Assembly: GCA_902604605.1 (NCBI GenBank)
Contig: CACKZI010000002.1
Coordinates: 1 to 51,535, forward strand
Direction: 5' to 3'
Source of the DNA: an uncultured Pelagibacteraceae bacterium
GTDB lineage: Bacteria > Pseudomonadota > Alphaproteobacteria > Pelagibacterales > Pelagibacteraceae
Length of the DNA stretch: 51,535 nucleotides
Position numbers and translations under genes: made by a program. Every line of letters begins with the position of its first letter. Position 1 is the stretch's first letter. The notes under the pieces are model-generated. The model made no database searches and had not been told where the DNA came from. It was given only the letters and a program-made list of their open reading frames with translations. This document shows, piece after piece, positions 17,512-27,202 of this stretch.

Positions 17512-19128
17512 ATGGCGCGATATATATTTGTCACGGGCGGCGTGGTTTCATCTCTAGGTAAAGGTTTATCATCAGCATCGTTAGCATATCTATTAAAATC
17601 TCAAGGATATAAAGTTAGATTAAGAAAAATGGATCCTTATCTTAACGTAGATCCAGGTACAATGAGCCCATTTCAACATGGAGAGGTTTTTGTAACCGAT
17701 GATGGTGCTGAAACAGATTTAGATTTAGGTCACTATGAAAGATTTACAAACATATCATCCAAACAATCAGATAATATTACTACCGGTCGTATTTATAGCG
17801 ATGTAATTAAAAGGGAAAGGAAAGGAGGATATCTTGGAAAAACTGTTCAAGTCATACCTCATGTTACAAATCGAATAAAAGAATTTATAAAAAAAGATAT
17901 CACAAATGAAGATTTTGTTATATGTGAAATTGGAGGCACAGTAGGGGATATTGAAAGTTTGCCTTTTGTGGAAGCTATAAGACAATTTTCAAATGAACAT
18001 GGAAAATCAAAAACATTATTTATTCATTTAACTTTTGTTCCTTTTTTAAAATCATCAGATGAAATAAAAACAAAACCAACTCAACATTCTGTAAAAGAAT
18101 TGAGAAGCATTGGTATACAACCTGATATAATCATATGTAGGTCTCAACAGTCAATACCATTAGACCAAAGAAAAAAAATATCTTTATTTTGTAATGTTCC
18201 AATTGATAATGTAATTGAAACAGTAGATGTAAGAACAATTTATGAAGCACCAATCAGTTTTTTTAATCAAAAACTTGATAAACAAGTTTTAAAATATTTT
18301 AAATTAAAATCAAAAAAAAGAGCTAATTTAAGTCCATGGAAAAAAATAACTAAAATTGTTTTAAATACTAAAAAATTCGTAAATATTGCAATAATTGGTA
18401 AATATGTAAATTTAAAAGATGCTTATAAATCTTTGGATGAAGCTTTAATACATGGGGGTATTTCTAATAAAGTAAAAGTGAATTTAATTAGAATAGAGTC
18501 TGATAATTTAAAAAGTAATGAAATTAAAAAAAGACTTAAAAATATTTCAGGATTATTGATCCCGGGTGGTTTTGGTAAAAGAGGCACGGAAGGTAAAATT
18601 TCAGCTATAAGATATGCTAGAGAGAATAAAATACCTTTTCTTGGTATTTGTTTTGGTATGCAGATGGCTATTGTTGAGTTTGCAAGAAATAAATTGAAAA
18701 TCAAAAAAGCTGGATCAAGTGAATTAGATAAAAAATGCTTTCCAGTAATAGGTTTGATTAATGAGTGGGACAAAAATGGAAAAATAATTAAAGGAACTGA
18801 CAAGGATTTAGGAGGAACAATGAGATTAGGCTTATATGAAGCAAAATTAAAAAATAATTCTGCCATAAATAGAATCTATAAATCAAGATCAATTAAAGAA
18901 AGACACAGACATAGATATGAAGTTAATAATAATATTAAAGATCAATTTGAGAGAAAGGGATTAATTTTTTCAGGAATGTCACCAGATCATAAATTGCCAG
19001 AGATAATTGAGCTTAAAAATCATCCATGGTTTATAGGAGTTCAGTTTCATCCTGAATTTAAATCTAGACCTTTGGCTCCTCATCCTTTATTCTCATCTTT
19101 TATCAAAGCAGCAAAAAATCATAAATGA
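17512..19128 (+). CDS. pyrG: CTP synthase (glutamine-hydrolysing)
   Basis: PyrG aminates UTP to CTP. The 538-aa protein has the N-terminal synthetase domain with [19 protein letters not shown] (P-loop), [19 protein letters not shown] and [11 protein letters not shown]. The C-terminal amidotransferase domain (from about 285) has [10 protein letters not shown], the catalytic cysteine in [16 protein letters not shown], and the histidine/glutamate in [12 protein letters not shown]. Length is typical. It overlaps kdsA by 4 bp, so CTP supply and KDO synthesis (which needs CTP for activation) are co-expressed. Confidence 0.98.
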   Translation: MARYIFVTGGVVSSLGKGLSSASLAYLLKSQGYKVRLRKMDPYLNVDPGTMSPFQHGEVFVTDDGAETDLDLGHYERFTNISSKQSDNITTGRIYSDVIKRERKGGYLGKTVQVIPHVTNRIKEFIKKDITNEDFVICEIGGTVGDIESLPFVEAIRQFSNEHGKSKTLFIHLTFVPFLKSSDEIKTKPTQHSVKELRSIGIQPDIIICRSQQSIPLDQRKKISLFCNVPIDNVIETVDVRTIYEAPISFFNQKLDKQVLKYFKLKSKKRANLSPWKKITKIVLNTKKFVNIAIIGKYVNLKDAYKSLDEALIHGGISNKVKVNLIRIESDNLKSNEIKKRLKNISGLLIPGGFGKRGTEGKISAIRYARENKIPFLGICFGMQMAIVEFARNKLKIKKAGSSELDKKCFPVIGLINEWDKNGKIIKGTDKDLGGTMRLGLYEAKLKNNSAINRIYKSRSIKERHRHRYEVNNNIKDQFERKGLIFSGMSPDHKLPEIIELKNHPWFIGVQFHPEFKSRPLAPHPLFSSFIKAAKNHK

Positions 19129-19949
19129 GTAGTATAAAAGTTAATTGTGGAAATATTGAAATCTCTAACGATAATAAAATTTGTATAATAGCAGGTCCTT
19201 GCCAATTAGAAACTGAGCAACATGCCATGGATATGGCAGGAAAAATCCAAGAAATTACAAAGAAATTCAATGTTGGTTTTATATACAAAACGTCATTTGA
19301 TAAGGCTAATAGAACAAGTTTAAAAGGAGAAAGAGGAGCTGGATTAGAAAACTCACTTCCTATTTTTGATAAAATTAAGAAAGAATTAAATGTTCCGATC
19401 TTAACTGATATTCATAATATTGATCAGTGTTCAGTTGTAAGCAAACATGTTGATGTACTTCAAATACCAGCCTTTCTTTGTAGACAAACAGATTTACTAA
19501 TCGCTGCGGCTAAAACTGGTAAAATTATTAATGTAAAAAAAGGACAATTTTTGGCTCCATGGGACATGGTTAATGTAACTAAGAAAATTTCAGACTCTGG
19601 AAATAAAAATATTTTAGTGACAGAGAGAGGGGCAAGCTTTGGTTACAACACACTTGTTTCAGATATGCGATCTTTACCAATCATGGCAAAAAATGGTTAT
19701 CCAGTTATTTTTGATGCCACTCACTCTGTTCAACAGCCTGGAGGTCTTGGTGAAAAAAGTGGAGGCCAAAGAGAATTTGTTGAATATCTTGCAAGAGCCG
19801 CTGTAGCAGTTGGCGTTGCTGGGGTTTTTATCGAAACACATCAAGATCCTGATAATGCACCATCAGATGGACCAAACATGGTGCCATTAGAAAAATTGGA
19901 AGATTTATTAAAACAACTTACAGATATAGATAATTTAATAAAAAGTTAG
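19125..19949 (+). CDS. kdsA: 3-deoxy-D-manno-octulosonate 8-phosphate synthase
   Basis: KdsA condenses arabinose 5-phosphate with phosphoenolpyruvate to give KDO-8-phosphate for the lipopolysaccharide inner core. The 274-aa protein has [55 protein letters not shown] and [13 protein letters not shown], all family landmarks. Its presence together with lpxA, lpxD, lpxI and lpxB in the window supports an organism with true LPS. It overlaps pyrG by 4 bp and eno by 1 bp. Confidence 0.97.
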   Translation: MSSIKVNCGNIEISNDNKICIIAGPCQLETEQHAMDMAGKIQEITKKFNVGFIYKTSFDKANRTSLKGERGAGLENSLPIFDKIKKELNVPILTDIHNIDQCSVVSKHVDVLQIPAFLCRQTDLLIAAAKTGKIINVKKGQFLAPWDMVNVTKKISDSGNKNILVTERGASFGYNTLVSDMRSLPIMAKNGYPVIFDATHSVQQPGGLGEKSGGQREFVEYLARAAVAVGVAGVFIETHQDPDNAPSDGPNMVPLEKLEDLLKQLTDIDNLIKS

Positions 19950-21205
19950 TGAATAAAATTTTAAAAGTTAAAGCGCGTCAAGTTTTTGACAGTAGAGGAA
20001 ATCCGACTGTTGAAGCCGAAGTTTTTACAAAAAATAATAGTGCAAGCGCTATCTGCCCCTCTGGAGCCTCAACGGGAACTTATGAAGCTTTTGAAAAAAG
20101 AGATAGAAATAACAAAAGGTATTTAGGTAAAAGTGTTTTAAAAGCAATAAACGTTATCAATACAAAAATTTCAAATAAGTTAAAGGGACATAATGTTCAT
20201 GATCAAGTTCGAATTGATACGATTATGATCAATTTAGATGGTACAAGGCAGAAAATAAATTTAGGAGCTAATGCAATCCTAGCTGTTTCTATGGCAGTTA
20301 AAAAACTTTCAGCTAAAGTTAAACGAATTCCATTATACAAATCTTTTTTAGTAAAAAAAAATTATCAACTACCTTATCCATTGATGAATATTATTAATGG
20401 TGGTGCACACGCTAATAATGGTTTGAGAATACAGGAATTTATGATTAGACCAGATAAAGCAAGAAGTTTTTCAGAAGCAATGAGAATTTGTTTCTTGGTA
20501 ATAAAAAATTTAAACAAAATAATAAAGAATAAGGGTTTATCAACTTCAGTAGGTGATGAAGGTGGTTTTGCACCAATGATAAATAATAACAATCAAGCAT
20601 TAAATTTAATTGTTTCTGCCATCAAAAAATCAGGTTTTATCAATGGTAAAGATGTATCTATTTGTCTCGATGTGGCAGCAAATGAATTATATAAAAAAAA
20701 CAAATATTCTATCCATTCAAAGAATTATATATCTGTTGAGAAATCTATTAATGAATACAAAAAAATGATAGCAAAATACAAAATCAAATCAATAGAAGAT
20801 CCTTTCGCTGAAAATGATTGGATCGCATGGAATAAATTAGTTAAATTAACCAACCAAGTTCAAATTGTTGGTGATGACTTATATGTCACTAATTTAGAAA
20901 GACTCAAAAAGGGTTTTTTGAATTTATCATCTAATGCAATTTTGATTAAACTTAATCAAATTGGAACTGTCTCAGAAACAATTGATGTGATCAAATTTGC
21001 TCAAATTATTGGATTTAAAACTATAATTTCTCATAGATCAGGTGACTCAGAAGATACATTTATTGCAGATTTAGCTGTAGGAACTAATTCAAATCAGATA
21101 AAAACAGGATCATTAGCAAGATCTGAAAGGGTTGCAAAATACAATCAATTAATACGTATAGAAGAAGACCTTGGAAAAAAAGCTAGAATGAATAAGATTC
21201 ATTAA
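19949..21205 (+). CDS. eno: Enolase
   Basis: Enolase converts 2-phosphoglycerate to phosphoenolpyruvate, which KdsA upstream also consumes. The 418-aa protein has ARQVFDSRGNPTVE, SGASTGTYEA, NGGAHANNGLRIQEFM, VGDEGGFAP, SIEDPFAENDW, VGDDLYVTN and SHRSGDSEDTFIADLAVG. It starts at a GTG that overlaps the kdsA stop by one base (TAGTG); no better start exists nearby. A few signature positions vary (SGDSED for the usual SGETED; HANN for HADN), but the fold and active-site lysine/glutamate regions are intact. Confidence 0.97.
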   Translation: MNKILKVKARQVFDSRGNPTVEAEVFTKNNSASAICPSGASTGTYEAFEKRDRNNKRYLGKSVLKAINVINTKISNKLKGHNVHDQVRIDTIMINLDGTRQKINLGANAILAVSMAVKKLSAKVKRIPLYKSFLVKKNYQLPYPLMNIINGGAHANNGLRIQEFMIRPDKARSFSEAMRICFLVIKNLNKIIKNKGLSTSVGDEGGFAPMINNNNQALNLIVSAIKKSGFINGKDVSICLDVAANELYKKNKYSIHSKNYISVEKSINEYKKMIAKYKIKSIEDPFAENDWIAWNKLVKLTNQVQIVGDDLYVTNLERLKKGFLNLSSNAILIKLNQIGTVSETIDVIKFAQIIGFKTIISHRSGDSEDTFIADLAVGTNSNQIKTGSLARSERVAKYNQLIRIEEDLGKKARMNKIH

Positions 21206-21513
21206 TGCTCAAAAAAATAAAAAAAAATTACTTTTTATTAATATCTATTTTTTTGATTATGTATGTCTCATTTAATCTTCTATCTGGTGAGAGAGGTTTA
21301 ATTTCTTTTTTCAAAAAAAAAGAAATTTTAAATGATATTAAAAAAGAAGAACTGAGGCTAATTAGTCAAATTAAAGACTTGGATTTTAAAAATTCATTAT
21401 TAAGTAATAATTTAGATCTTGATTATGTCGAAACTTTAATCAGAGAAAGATTTTTATTTGGAAAAAAAAATGAAAAACTTTATATAATTAGAAATAATGA
21501 CACAAAAAATTAA
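21205..21513 (+). CDS. ftsB: Septum formation initiator FtsB/DivIC family protein
   Basis: This 102-aa bitopic protein has a short cytoplasmic N terminus, one transmembrane helix (about 8-25), a coiled coil (about 38-70) and a small conserved end ([23 protein letters not shown]) resembling the FtsB ExxARexl-l-kpGE-vi motif. FtsB links early and late division proteins at the septum. The position directly after eno is diagnostic. It starts on a TAATG overlap with eno, and its last 17 bp overlap lipA. In many relatives pdhA-pdhB-pdhC-lpd lie between ftsB and lipA. Confidence 0.85.
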   Translation: MLKKIKKNYFLLISIFLIMYVSFNLLSGERGLISFFKKKEILNDIKKEELRLISQIKDLDFKNSLLSNNLDLDYVETLIRERFLFGKKNEKLYIIRNNDTKN

Positions 21514-22429
21514 ACCTAGACATCCAGAAAAAGTAAAAAATCCTATAAATCCAATAAAAAAAAAGCCTGAATGGATAAGATCTAAACTTTCAAATAGTAA
21601 GGAGTTTTTTTTAACTAAAACAATTGTTAACAAAAACAATTTAGTAACTGTTTGCCAAGAAGCAAACTGCCCTAATATTACCGAGTGTTGGAGTAAAAGA
21701 CACGCAACATTTATGATTATGGGAGATACTTGTACTAGGGCATGTGCTTTCTGTGACGTAAAGACAGGTAAACCTGGAAAATTGGATGTGCTTGAACCAA
21801 TAAAAATCTCTCAAGCAGTTAAAAAGTTAAGTCTTAAACATGTTGTAATCACGTCTGTAGATCGTGATGATTTAGAAGATGGAGGTTCAGATCATTTTTT
21901 TCAAGTTATTAATCAAACAAGAAAAATAAATCCAAATACTACAATTGAAGTTTTAACACCTGATTTTTTAAGAAAAGGTGAATCTTATAAAAAAGTTTTA
22001 GAGGCAAATCCCGATGTATTTAATCATAACATTGAAACTGTCCCAAGTCTTTATTTAAAAGTAAGACCAGGTTCCAGATATTTTGCTTCTTTAGAACTTT
22101 TAAAAAATGCAAAAAAAATTAATAAAAATGTTTTTACTAAATCTGGAATTATGGTTGGACTTGGAGAAAGTAAAGATGAAATTTTACAGGTGATGGATGA
22201 TCTCAAATCAGCTGATGTAGATTTTTTAACGATAGGTCAATACCTTCAACCATCTGTAAAACATTTTCCTTTAGATCGATATTATACACCACAGGAGTTT
22301 GAGGAACTTGGAGCCATTGCTAAAGCAAAAGGGTTTTTATTAGTCTCGTCATCACCTTTAACAAGATCTTCTTATCATGCAGATGAGGATTTTGCTAAAC
22401 TTCAACAAAATAGAATTAACATTCATTAA
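21497..22429 (+). CDS. lipA: Lipoyl synthase
   Basis: LipA is a radical-SAM enzyme that inserts two sulfurs into octanoyl groups on the E2 and H lipoyl domains. The 310-aa protein has both Fe-S cluster motifs: the auxiliary cluster [13 protein letters not shown] and the radical-SAM CTRACAFC. It also has EVLTPDF, HNIETVP, and the C-terminal serine motif [10 protein letters not shown] that ligates the auxiliary cluster. It starts inside ftsB and ends in a TAATG overlap with coq10. Confidence 0.97.
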   Translation: MTQKIKPRHPEKVKNPINPIKKKPEWIRSKLSNSKEFFLTKTIVNKNNLVTVCQEANCPNITECWSKRHATFMIMGDTCTRACAFCDVKTGKPGKLDVLEPIKISQAVKKLSLKHVVITSVDRDDLEDGGSDHFFQVINQTRKINPNTTIEVLTPDFLRKGESYKKVLEANPDVFNHNIETVPSLYLKVRPGSRYFASLELLKNAKKINKNVFTKSGIMVGLGESKDEILQVMDDLKSADVDFLTIGQYLQPSVKHFPLDRYYTPQEFEELGAIAKAKGFLLVSSSPLTRSSYHADEDFAKLQQNRINIH

Positions 22430-22866
22430 TGCCAAAAGCTTCAGTTAAGAGATTAATTGAAAAAAAAAAAGACAAATTAATTAACTTTGTTTTAGATATT
22501 GAAAAATATCCAGAATTTATACCTTTTTGTTTAGGTTCAAAAGTTTATGAACGAAAAGAAAAAGAAAATTTTATTTTAATTGTAGCTGATCTTACGATTG
22601 GCAAAGGACCTTTTAATGATACTTATAAAAGTGATGTTAAATACAATAAAAAAGACGATACAATTTTTGTGACTAATATTGATGGACCTTTAAAATATTT
22701 GAAAAATAATTGGAAATTTGTTGAAATTAATGAAAAAACGGAAGTTCATTTTGAAGTTGATTTTGAAATAAAAAATAGTTTTTTAAATTCAATAATGACG
22801 AGATCTTTTGAATATGGTTTAAATAAAATAGCTGATGCCTTTCAAAAAAGAGCAGAGTCAATTTAG
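22429..22866 (+). CDS. Coq10/RatA-type SRPBCC (START-like) ubiquinone-binding protein
   Basis: The 145-aa protein matches the polyketide cyclase/Coq10 family: a START-like fold with FVLDIEKYPEFIPFCLGSKV, DLTIGKGPFNDTYKSDV and a C-terminal helix (FEYGLNKIADAFQKRA). Family members bind a lipid such as ubiquinone and support respiration; RatA-type toxin activity has been proposed for some but is not implied here. lipA-coq10 adjacency is a common alphaproteobacterial arrangement. It ends 4 bp from the convergent prpC end. Confidence 0.88.
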   Translation: MPKASVKRLIEKKKDKLINFVLDIEKYPEFIPFCLGSKVYERKEKENFILIVADLTIGKGPFNDTYKSDVKYNKKDDTIFVTNIDGPLKYLKNNWKFVEINEKTEVHFEVDFEIKNSFLNSIMTRSFEYGLNKIADAFQKRAESI

Positions 22867-22870
22867 AAAA

Positions 22871-23995
22871 TTACCTTTGGTTTAATTGTATAACTTTTCT
22901 GTGTTTACTACCCTTGTAGCTAGCTAAAGGTCTAATTAATTTATTTGCAGCATGTTGTTCCATGATATGCGCTGACCATCCTGTAATTCTTGAAATAACA
23001 AATATAGGTGTAAAGAAATCAGTATCAAATCCCATCAAATGATATGTAGGGCCTGTAGGGTAATCTACATTTGGATGAATATTTTTTCTTTCAATCATAA
23101 CTTTTTCAACTATGTCGTAAATTTTTTCAAATTTTTTATCTTTTTTAACTTTTGCAACTTTAGAAAAATATTCTCTCATTGTTGGAACTCTTGAATCTCC
23201 TGATTTATAAACTCTATGACCAAAACCCATCACAACTTCTTTTTTATCTAAAGCACTATTAATCCATTTTAAAGCATTTTCTGGTTTTTTAATCTTACTC
23301 ATCATATGCATTACTTCTTCATTTGCTCCACCATGTAATGGACCTTTTAAACTTGCAATTGCTCCGGTTATAGCACCGTGAATATCTGATAAACTACTTG
23401 TTATAGTTCTTGCAGTAAACGTTGATACATTAAAACTATGTTCTGCATATAAAATCAGTGAAACATCAAATGCTTTTACAATCTCTTTTTGTGGAACTTT
23501 ACCAAAGCACATATAAAAAAAGTTCTCAGCAAAAGTTAAATCTTTTTTTGGTTTAATTATTTTTTTTCCTTTTCTAATTCTATAAAAGGCCGCTAAAGCG
23601 GTTGGTGTTTTAGCAAAAATTCTTAAAGCTTTTCTCATATTAGCTTCATGAGAAGAACTTGAGGTTTCTTTATCTTCAAGACCCATAACACTTACTGCTG
23701 TTCTTGCAACATCCATTGGATGAGATTTTTTTGGCATATGCTTAATTATTTCATATAAATCTTTAGATAATTCTCTGTTATTTTTTTCTTCTTTTTCAAA
23801 TTTTTTTAATTGAATAGAATTAGGCAGATCTTTATTTAGAATAAGATAAGCAACTTCTTCAAATCTACAATATTCACATAAATCTTGTGCAGCATAGCCC
23901 CTGTAAGTAAGAGAATTAATTTCAGGCATTACTTTCGAAACTTCAGTTTCATCAACAACTATTCCAAGTAAACCTTTTTTTATTTCATCACTCAT
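22871..23995 (-). CDS. prpC: 2-methylcitrate synthase (citrate synthase family)
   Basis: PrpC condenses propionyl-CoA with oxaloacetate to 2-methylcitrate. The 374-aa protein has citrate synthase motifs: LYAEHSFNVSTFTARTI (catalytic histidine), GPLHGGANEEVM (second histidine) and GFGHRVYKSGDSRVP, then TGPTYHLMGF. The shorter length (about 375 against about 430 for GltA) and its place after prpD and prpB point to methylcitrate rather than citrate synthase, though such enzymes often accept acetyl-CoA too. It is coupled to prpB by a TAATG overlap. Confidence 0.92.
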   Translation of the reverse strand: MSDEIKKGLLGIVVDETEVSKVMPEINSLTYRGYAAQDLCEYCRFEEVAYLILNKDLPNSIQLKKFEKEEKNNRELSKDLYEIIKHMPKKSHPMDVARTAVSVMGLEDKETSSSSHEANMRKALRIFAKTPTALAAFYRIRKGKKIIKPKKDLTFAENFFYMCFGKVPQKEIVKAFDVSLILYAEHSFNVSTFTARTITSSLSDIHGAITGAIASLKGPLHGGANEEVMHMMSKIKKPENALKWINSALDKKEVVMGFGHRVYKSGDSRVPTMREYFSKVAKVKKDKKFEKIYDIVEKVMIERKNIHPNVDYPTGPTYHLMGFDTDFFTPIFVISRITGWSAHIMEQHAANKLIRPLASYKGSKHRKVIQLNQR

Positions 23996-24891
23996 TAATC
24001 ATGCCCTTCAGTACTAAAATTATAAATTTTTTCATCTAAACTATTGTATTTTTCATACTCAACCAATTCATATAATCTTTTTCTTGTCTGCATTTTATCA
24101 ATAATATTGTTTTGGTGTCCATTTGTATAAATGTCTCTCAATCCATCTTCAACGTTTTTCATTGCTAATCTTTGAGTTGTAACTGGGTAAATAACAATAT
24201 TGTAACCAAATTGTTCTAATTCTTTGTAATTAAATAATTTTGTTTTTCCAAATTCAGTCATATTAGCTAGCAAATAACATGAAAGTTCTTTTCTAACTTT
24301 TTCAAAATCTTTTTCATCATGTAATGCTTCTGGAAAAATTATTTCTGCACCTGCATCAATGTAGGCTTTACATCTTTCAATCATTTTATCTATTCCTTCT
24401 ACACTTTTTGCATCTGATCTCGCAATAATTTTGAAATTTTCATCTTTCTTCGCAGATACACATTCCTTAATTTTTTTAACCATTGCTTCGGTTGAAATAA
24501 GCTCTTTATTATCTAGGTGACCACATCTTTTTCTCTCAATTTGATCTTCCAAATGTACTGCAGAAATTCCAAATTCTTCGAAAGTTTCAACTGTTTCTTT
24601 GCAAGATTTGAAACCTGTATCTATATCAACAATTGTTGGAAGATTGGTTACCCTTGAAATTAAATATGACCGAGTACTAACATCTTGTAATGTAGTTAGA
24701 CCAATATCTGGAAATCCAAGATCGTTTGCCATTACCCCTCCAGAAACATAAACTGCCTCATAGCCTATCTCTTCAATTAATTTTGCGGTTAAAGGGTTAT
24801 AAGCTCCAGGAACTCTTAAAATTTTATTAGACTTTAATTTTTTAACAAAATCTTCTCTTTTTTGAATTGGTTCTTTTTCTACAAAATGCAT
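23995..24891 (-). CDS. prpB: 2-methylisocitrate lyase
   Basis: PrpB cleaves 2-methylisocitrate to pyruvate and succinate. The 298-aa protein belongs to the isocitrate lyase/PEP mutase superfamily: RVPGAYNPLTAKLIEE, YVSGGVMANDLGFPDIG, IVDIDTGF, and the catalytic-cysteine signature ERKRCGHLDNKEL. An IIARSDAKSVEG segment follows. The KRCGH motif separates lyases from other family members. It is translationally coupled to prpD and prpC by one-base TAATG overlaps at both ends. Confidence 0.94.
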   Translation of the reverse strand: MHFVEKEPIQKREDFVKKLKSNKILRVPGAYNPLTAKLIEEIGYEAVYVSGGVMANDLGFPDIGLTTLQDVSTRSYLISRVTNLPTIVDIDTGFKSCKETVETFEEFGISAVHLEDQIERKRCGHLDNKELISTEAMVKKIKECVSAKKDENFKIIARSDAKSVEGIDKMIERCKAYIDAGAEIIFPEALHDEKDFEKVRKELSCYLLANMTEFGKTKLFNYKELEQFGYNIVIYPVTTQRLAMKNVEDGLRDIYTNGHQNNIIDKMQTRKRLYELVEYEKYNSLDEKIYNFSTEGHD

Positions 24892-26393
24892 TAAAAAATT
24901 CCCTTTTTTAAATTTCTTTTTAGATTTTTTTTATTAACTTCTATATTTAATTTATCTAAATGACCTGATTTTAGTTTTTTCAAATCTTGTACAATTTTTA
25001 AAAATCTTTCACTTTCTTTTTTACTTAATATATTTCCAGTAAGAGTAAGAAATTTATCAATATAGTTTTTTCTTTTAAAAGGGCGTGAACCATAAGGATG
25101 AGCGTCAGCAACACCCTGTTCTTCAGTAATTTTTTTATTATTTTTAAGTGTTATAACCACTTTTGCACCAAATGCTTTTTTCTTAGGGTTTGGATCATGA
25201 TATCTTTTAGTCCATTTTTTATCTTCATGAGTTTTTATTGATCTCCATATTCTGATCGTACTTTTTCTTTTGGCCCTAGTTTTTGTATAAGATTTTATAT
25301 GATGCCAGGTACCATCTTCTAATGCTACAGCAAATATATACATTATTGAGTGATCTAATGTTTCTCTACTTGCGTTTGGATCCATTTTTTGAGGGTCATT
25401 TGCACCAGTGCCAATCACGTAATGAGTATGGTGACTAGTATAAATATCTATTTTTTTAATTTGATTTAAATTTTTTACTTTCTTTTTAAGTTTTTTAGCT
25501 AAATCAATTAAAGCTTGAGATTGATATTCAGCAGAGTATTCTTTCGTATAAGTTTCAAGAATTGCTTTTTTGCTTTCACCTTTTTTAGGAAGAGGAACTC
25601 TATATAATGCTTTTTTCCCATCAAGAATTCTTGCAATAACACTATCTTCACCCTCATAAATTGGACTCGGCGCACCTTCACCACGCATAACTCTATCAAC
25701 AGCCTCTATAGCAAGTTTACCAGCATGAGCAGGGGCATACGCTTTCCAGCTCGAAATTTCTCCTTTTCTAGATTGTCTAGTAGAAATAGTTGTGTGCAAT
25801 GCTTGTTGTACAGCTTGATAAATAGTTTCAGTATTTAATCTTAGCATTGAACCAATACCAGCTGCAACACTTGGACCTAAATGAGCTATATGATCTACTT
25901 TGTGTTTATGTAAACAAATTCCTTTTACTAAATTTACTTGAACTTCATAAGCAGTTATAATTCCTCTTAAAAGATCTAAACCACTTTTTTTATTTTGTTG
26001 AGCAACACTAATTAGTGGAGGAATATTATCACCTGGATGACTATAATCTGCTGCTAAAAAAGTATCGTGAAAATCTAATTCTCTAACAGCTGTTCCATTT
26101 GACCAAGCAGCCCATTCACAATCGAATTTTAATTTACTATTTACTCCATACAATGTGGCACCATTTTTTCTATAATGCTTTAAAGCCATTTCTCTTGAAG
26201 AAACTACTGGTCTTCTATTAAGAGAAGCTATTGCAACAGATGCGTTATCAATTATTCTGTTTATTACCATTTCTATTGATTCTTTATCTAACTTAGTATT
26301 ATCGCTAGCAATTTCTGCAATCTTCCATGCTAGCTGTTTCTTTTTTGGTAAATATGTTTTAGACGGATAAACTTTTACGTTATGAACTATCAA
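24891..26393 (-). CDS. prpD: 2-methylcitrate dehydratase (MmgE/PrpD family)
   Basis: PrpD dehydrates 2-methylcitrate to 2-methylaconitate in propionyl-CoA breakdown. The 500-aa length and motifs ([50 protein letters not shown]) fit the MmgE/PrpD family. The start is a TTG at 26391-26393, as the next in-frame Met is residue 42. A perfect AAGGAG lies 5 bp before the TTG and supports it. prpD-prpB-prpC form a coupled operon. No acnD/prpF or PrpR regulator is in the window. The 63-aa ORF at 25508-25699 is a shadow. Confidence 0.94.
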   Translation of the reverse strand: MIVHNVKVYPSKTYLPKKKQLAWKIAEIASDNTKLDKESIEMVINRIIDNASVAIASLNRRPVVSSREMALKHYRKNGATLYGVNSKLKFDCEWAAWSNGTAVRELDFHDTFLAADYSHPGDNIPPLISVAQQNKKSGLDLLRGIITAYEVQVNLVKGICLHKHKVDHIAHLGPSVAAGIGSMLRLNTETIYQAVQQALHTTISTRQSRKGEISSWKAYAPAHAGKLAIEAVDRVMRGEGAPSPIYEGEDSVIARILDGKKALYRVPLPKKGESKKAILETYTKEYSAEYQSQALIDLAKKLKKKVKNLNQIKKIDIYTSHHTHYVIGTGANDPQKMDPNASRETLDHSIMYIFAVALEDGTWHHIKSYTKTRAKRKSTIRIWRSIKTHEDKKWTKRYHDPNPKKKAFGAKVVITLKNNKKITEEQGVADAHPYGSRPFKRKNYIDKFLTLTGNILSKKESERFLKIVQDLKKLKSGHLDKLNIEVNKKNLKRNLKKGIF

Positions 26394-26398
26394 ATTAA

Positions 26399-26404
26399 CT
26401 CCTT
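26399..26404 (-). promoter_or_regulatory. Strong Shine-Dalgarno site deciding the prpD TTG start
   Basis: On the - strand AAGGAG is followed by TTAAT and then TTG. In a window where most genes start by stop/start overlap or lack an obvious ribosome-binding site, this consensus site stands out. It fixes the non-ATG start of prpD. Confidence 0.75.
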
Positions 26405-26447
26405 ATTAACGAATTTGTTTTTAATAGTTAAAAAAAAATAATCAATA

Positions 26448-27131
26448 TTAAAGATATTTTGATACTATCTTTTCAATGCCTACAAAGTCTTTTATTAGGT
26501 GATTATGGTAAATTTCAGTTGTTTTTTTTTCAGTGTACCCATCCTCAAGTAAAATAACTGGTATTCCGGCATTTCTAGCAGCATTCGCATCAGTTTCACT
26601 ATCTCCAATCATTAATGATTTTTTTATATCACCATTTAATATTTCAATAACAGATGTTAAGTGTCTAGGATCAGGTTTACAGTAATCAAAAGTATTATGT
26701 CCAGCAACATACTCAAAAAAATCATAGATACCAATTTTTTTTAATAGATCGATTGCTAAATGTTCTTGTTTATTTGTACACACAGCCATTGAAATTTTTT
26801 TTTCCTTACACCAAATTAAAAAATTTTTAACACCATTTATAAGAGTGCTTTCATTAACAATGTTTTTACCATAAAAATCCACAAAATCTTTAACCATTTC
26901 TTTTTTAATTTTTTCATCTTGTACTTTTCCGAACTCTTTTTTGGCTTGACCCCAAATAGATCTACCGAGCATAGCACCAGCACCTTGACCAACAAGATTT
27001 CTAATTTCTTCAGTTGATTTTGTTGGATATCCAAATTTTTTCATTACATGATTATGTGCATGCATCAAATCAGGCGCTGTATCAACTAATGTACCATCTA
27101 AATCAAAAATAATTGTGTATTGTTGTGTCAT
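26448..27131 (-). CDS. gph: Phosphoglycolate phosphatase-like HAD hydrolase
   Basis: The 227-aa HAD-superfamily protein has motif I FDLDGTLVDTAPDL (nucleophile Asp and acid/base Asp), motif II VCTNKQ, the lysine in YCKPDPRH, and motif IV GDSETDANAARNAG. These match Gph, which dephosphorylates 2-phosphoglycolate; exact substrate cannot be proven from sequence. The ORF track starts at a TTG (27137), but the ATG at 27131 places the first motif normally and is preferred. It lies 54 bp upstream of prpD on the same strand, so it may share a transcript with the prp genes. It is divergent from the GlmU-like gene. Confidence 0.88.
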   Translation of the reverse strand: MTQQYTIIFDLDGTLVDTAPDLMHAHNHVMKKFGYPTKSTEEIRNLVGQGAGAMLGRSIWGQAKKEFGKVQDEKIKKEMVKDFVDFYGKNIVNESTLINGVKNFLIWCKEKKISMAVCTNKQEHLAIDLLKKIGIYDFFEYVAGHNTFDYCKPDPRHLTSVIEILNGDIKKSLMIGDSETDANAARNAGIPVILLEDGYTEKKTTEIYHNHLIKDFVGIEKIVSKYL

Positions 27132-27202
27132 AATCAAAAGTATTTTTAAGAAATATTTTGTGAATTAAGAAACATATATACTTAATATAAAGAATTTCCT
27201 AG

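Noticed and set aside
18423-18866. 147-aa antisense ORF inside pyrG
   Set aside because: Long only because low-GC sequence has few stops in this frame; pyrG motifs run through the same bases.
27132-27202. Promoter pair in the gph / GlmU-like divergent gap
   Set aside because: Many TATA-like hexamers occur, but no -35/-10 pair at 16-18 bp spacing stands out, so no specific site is claimed.
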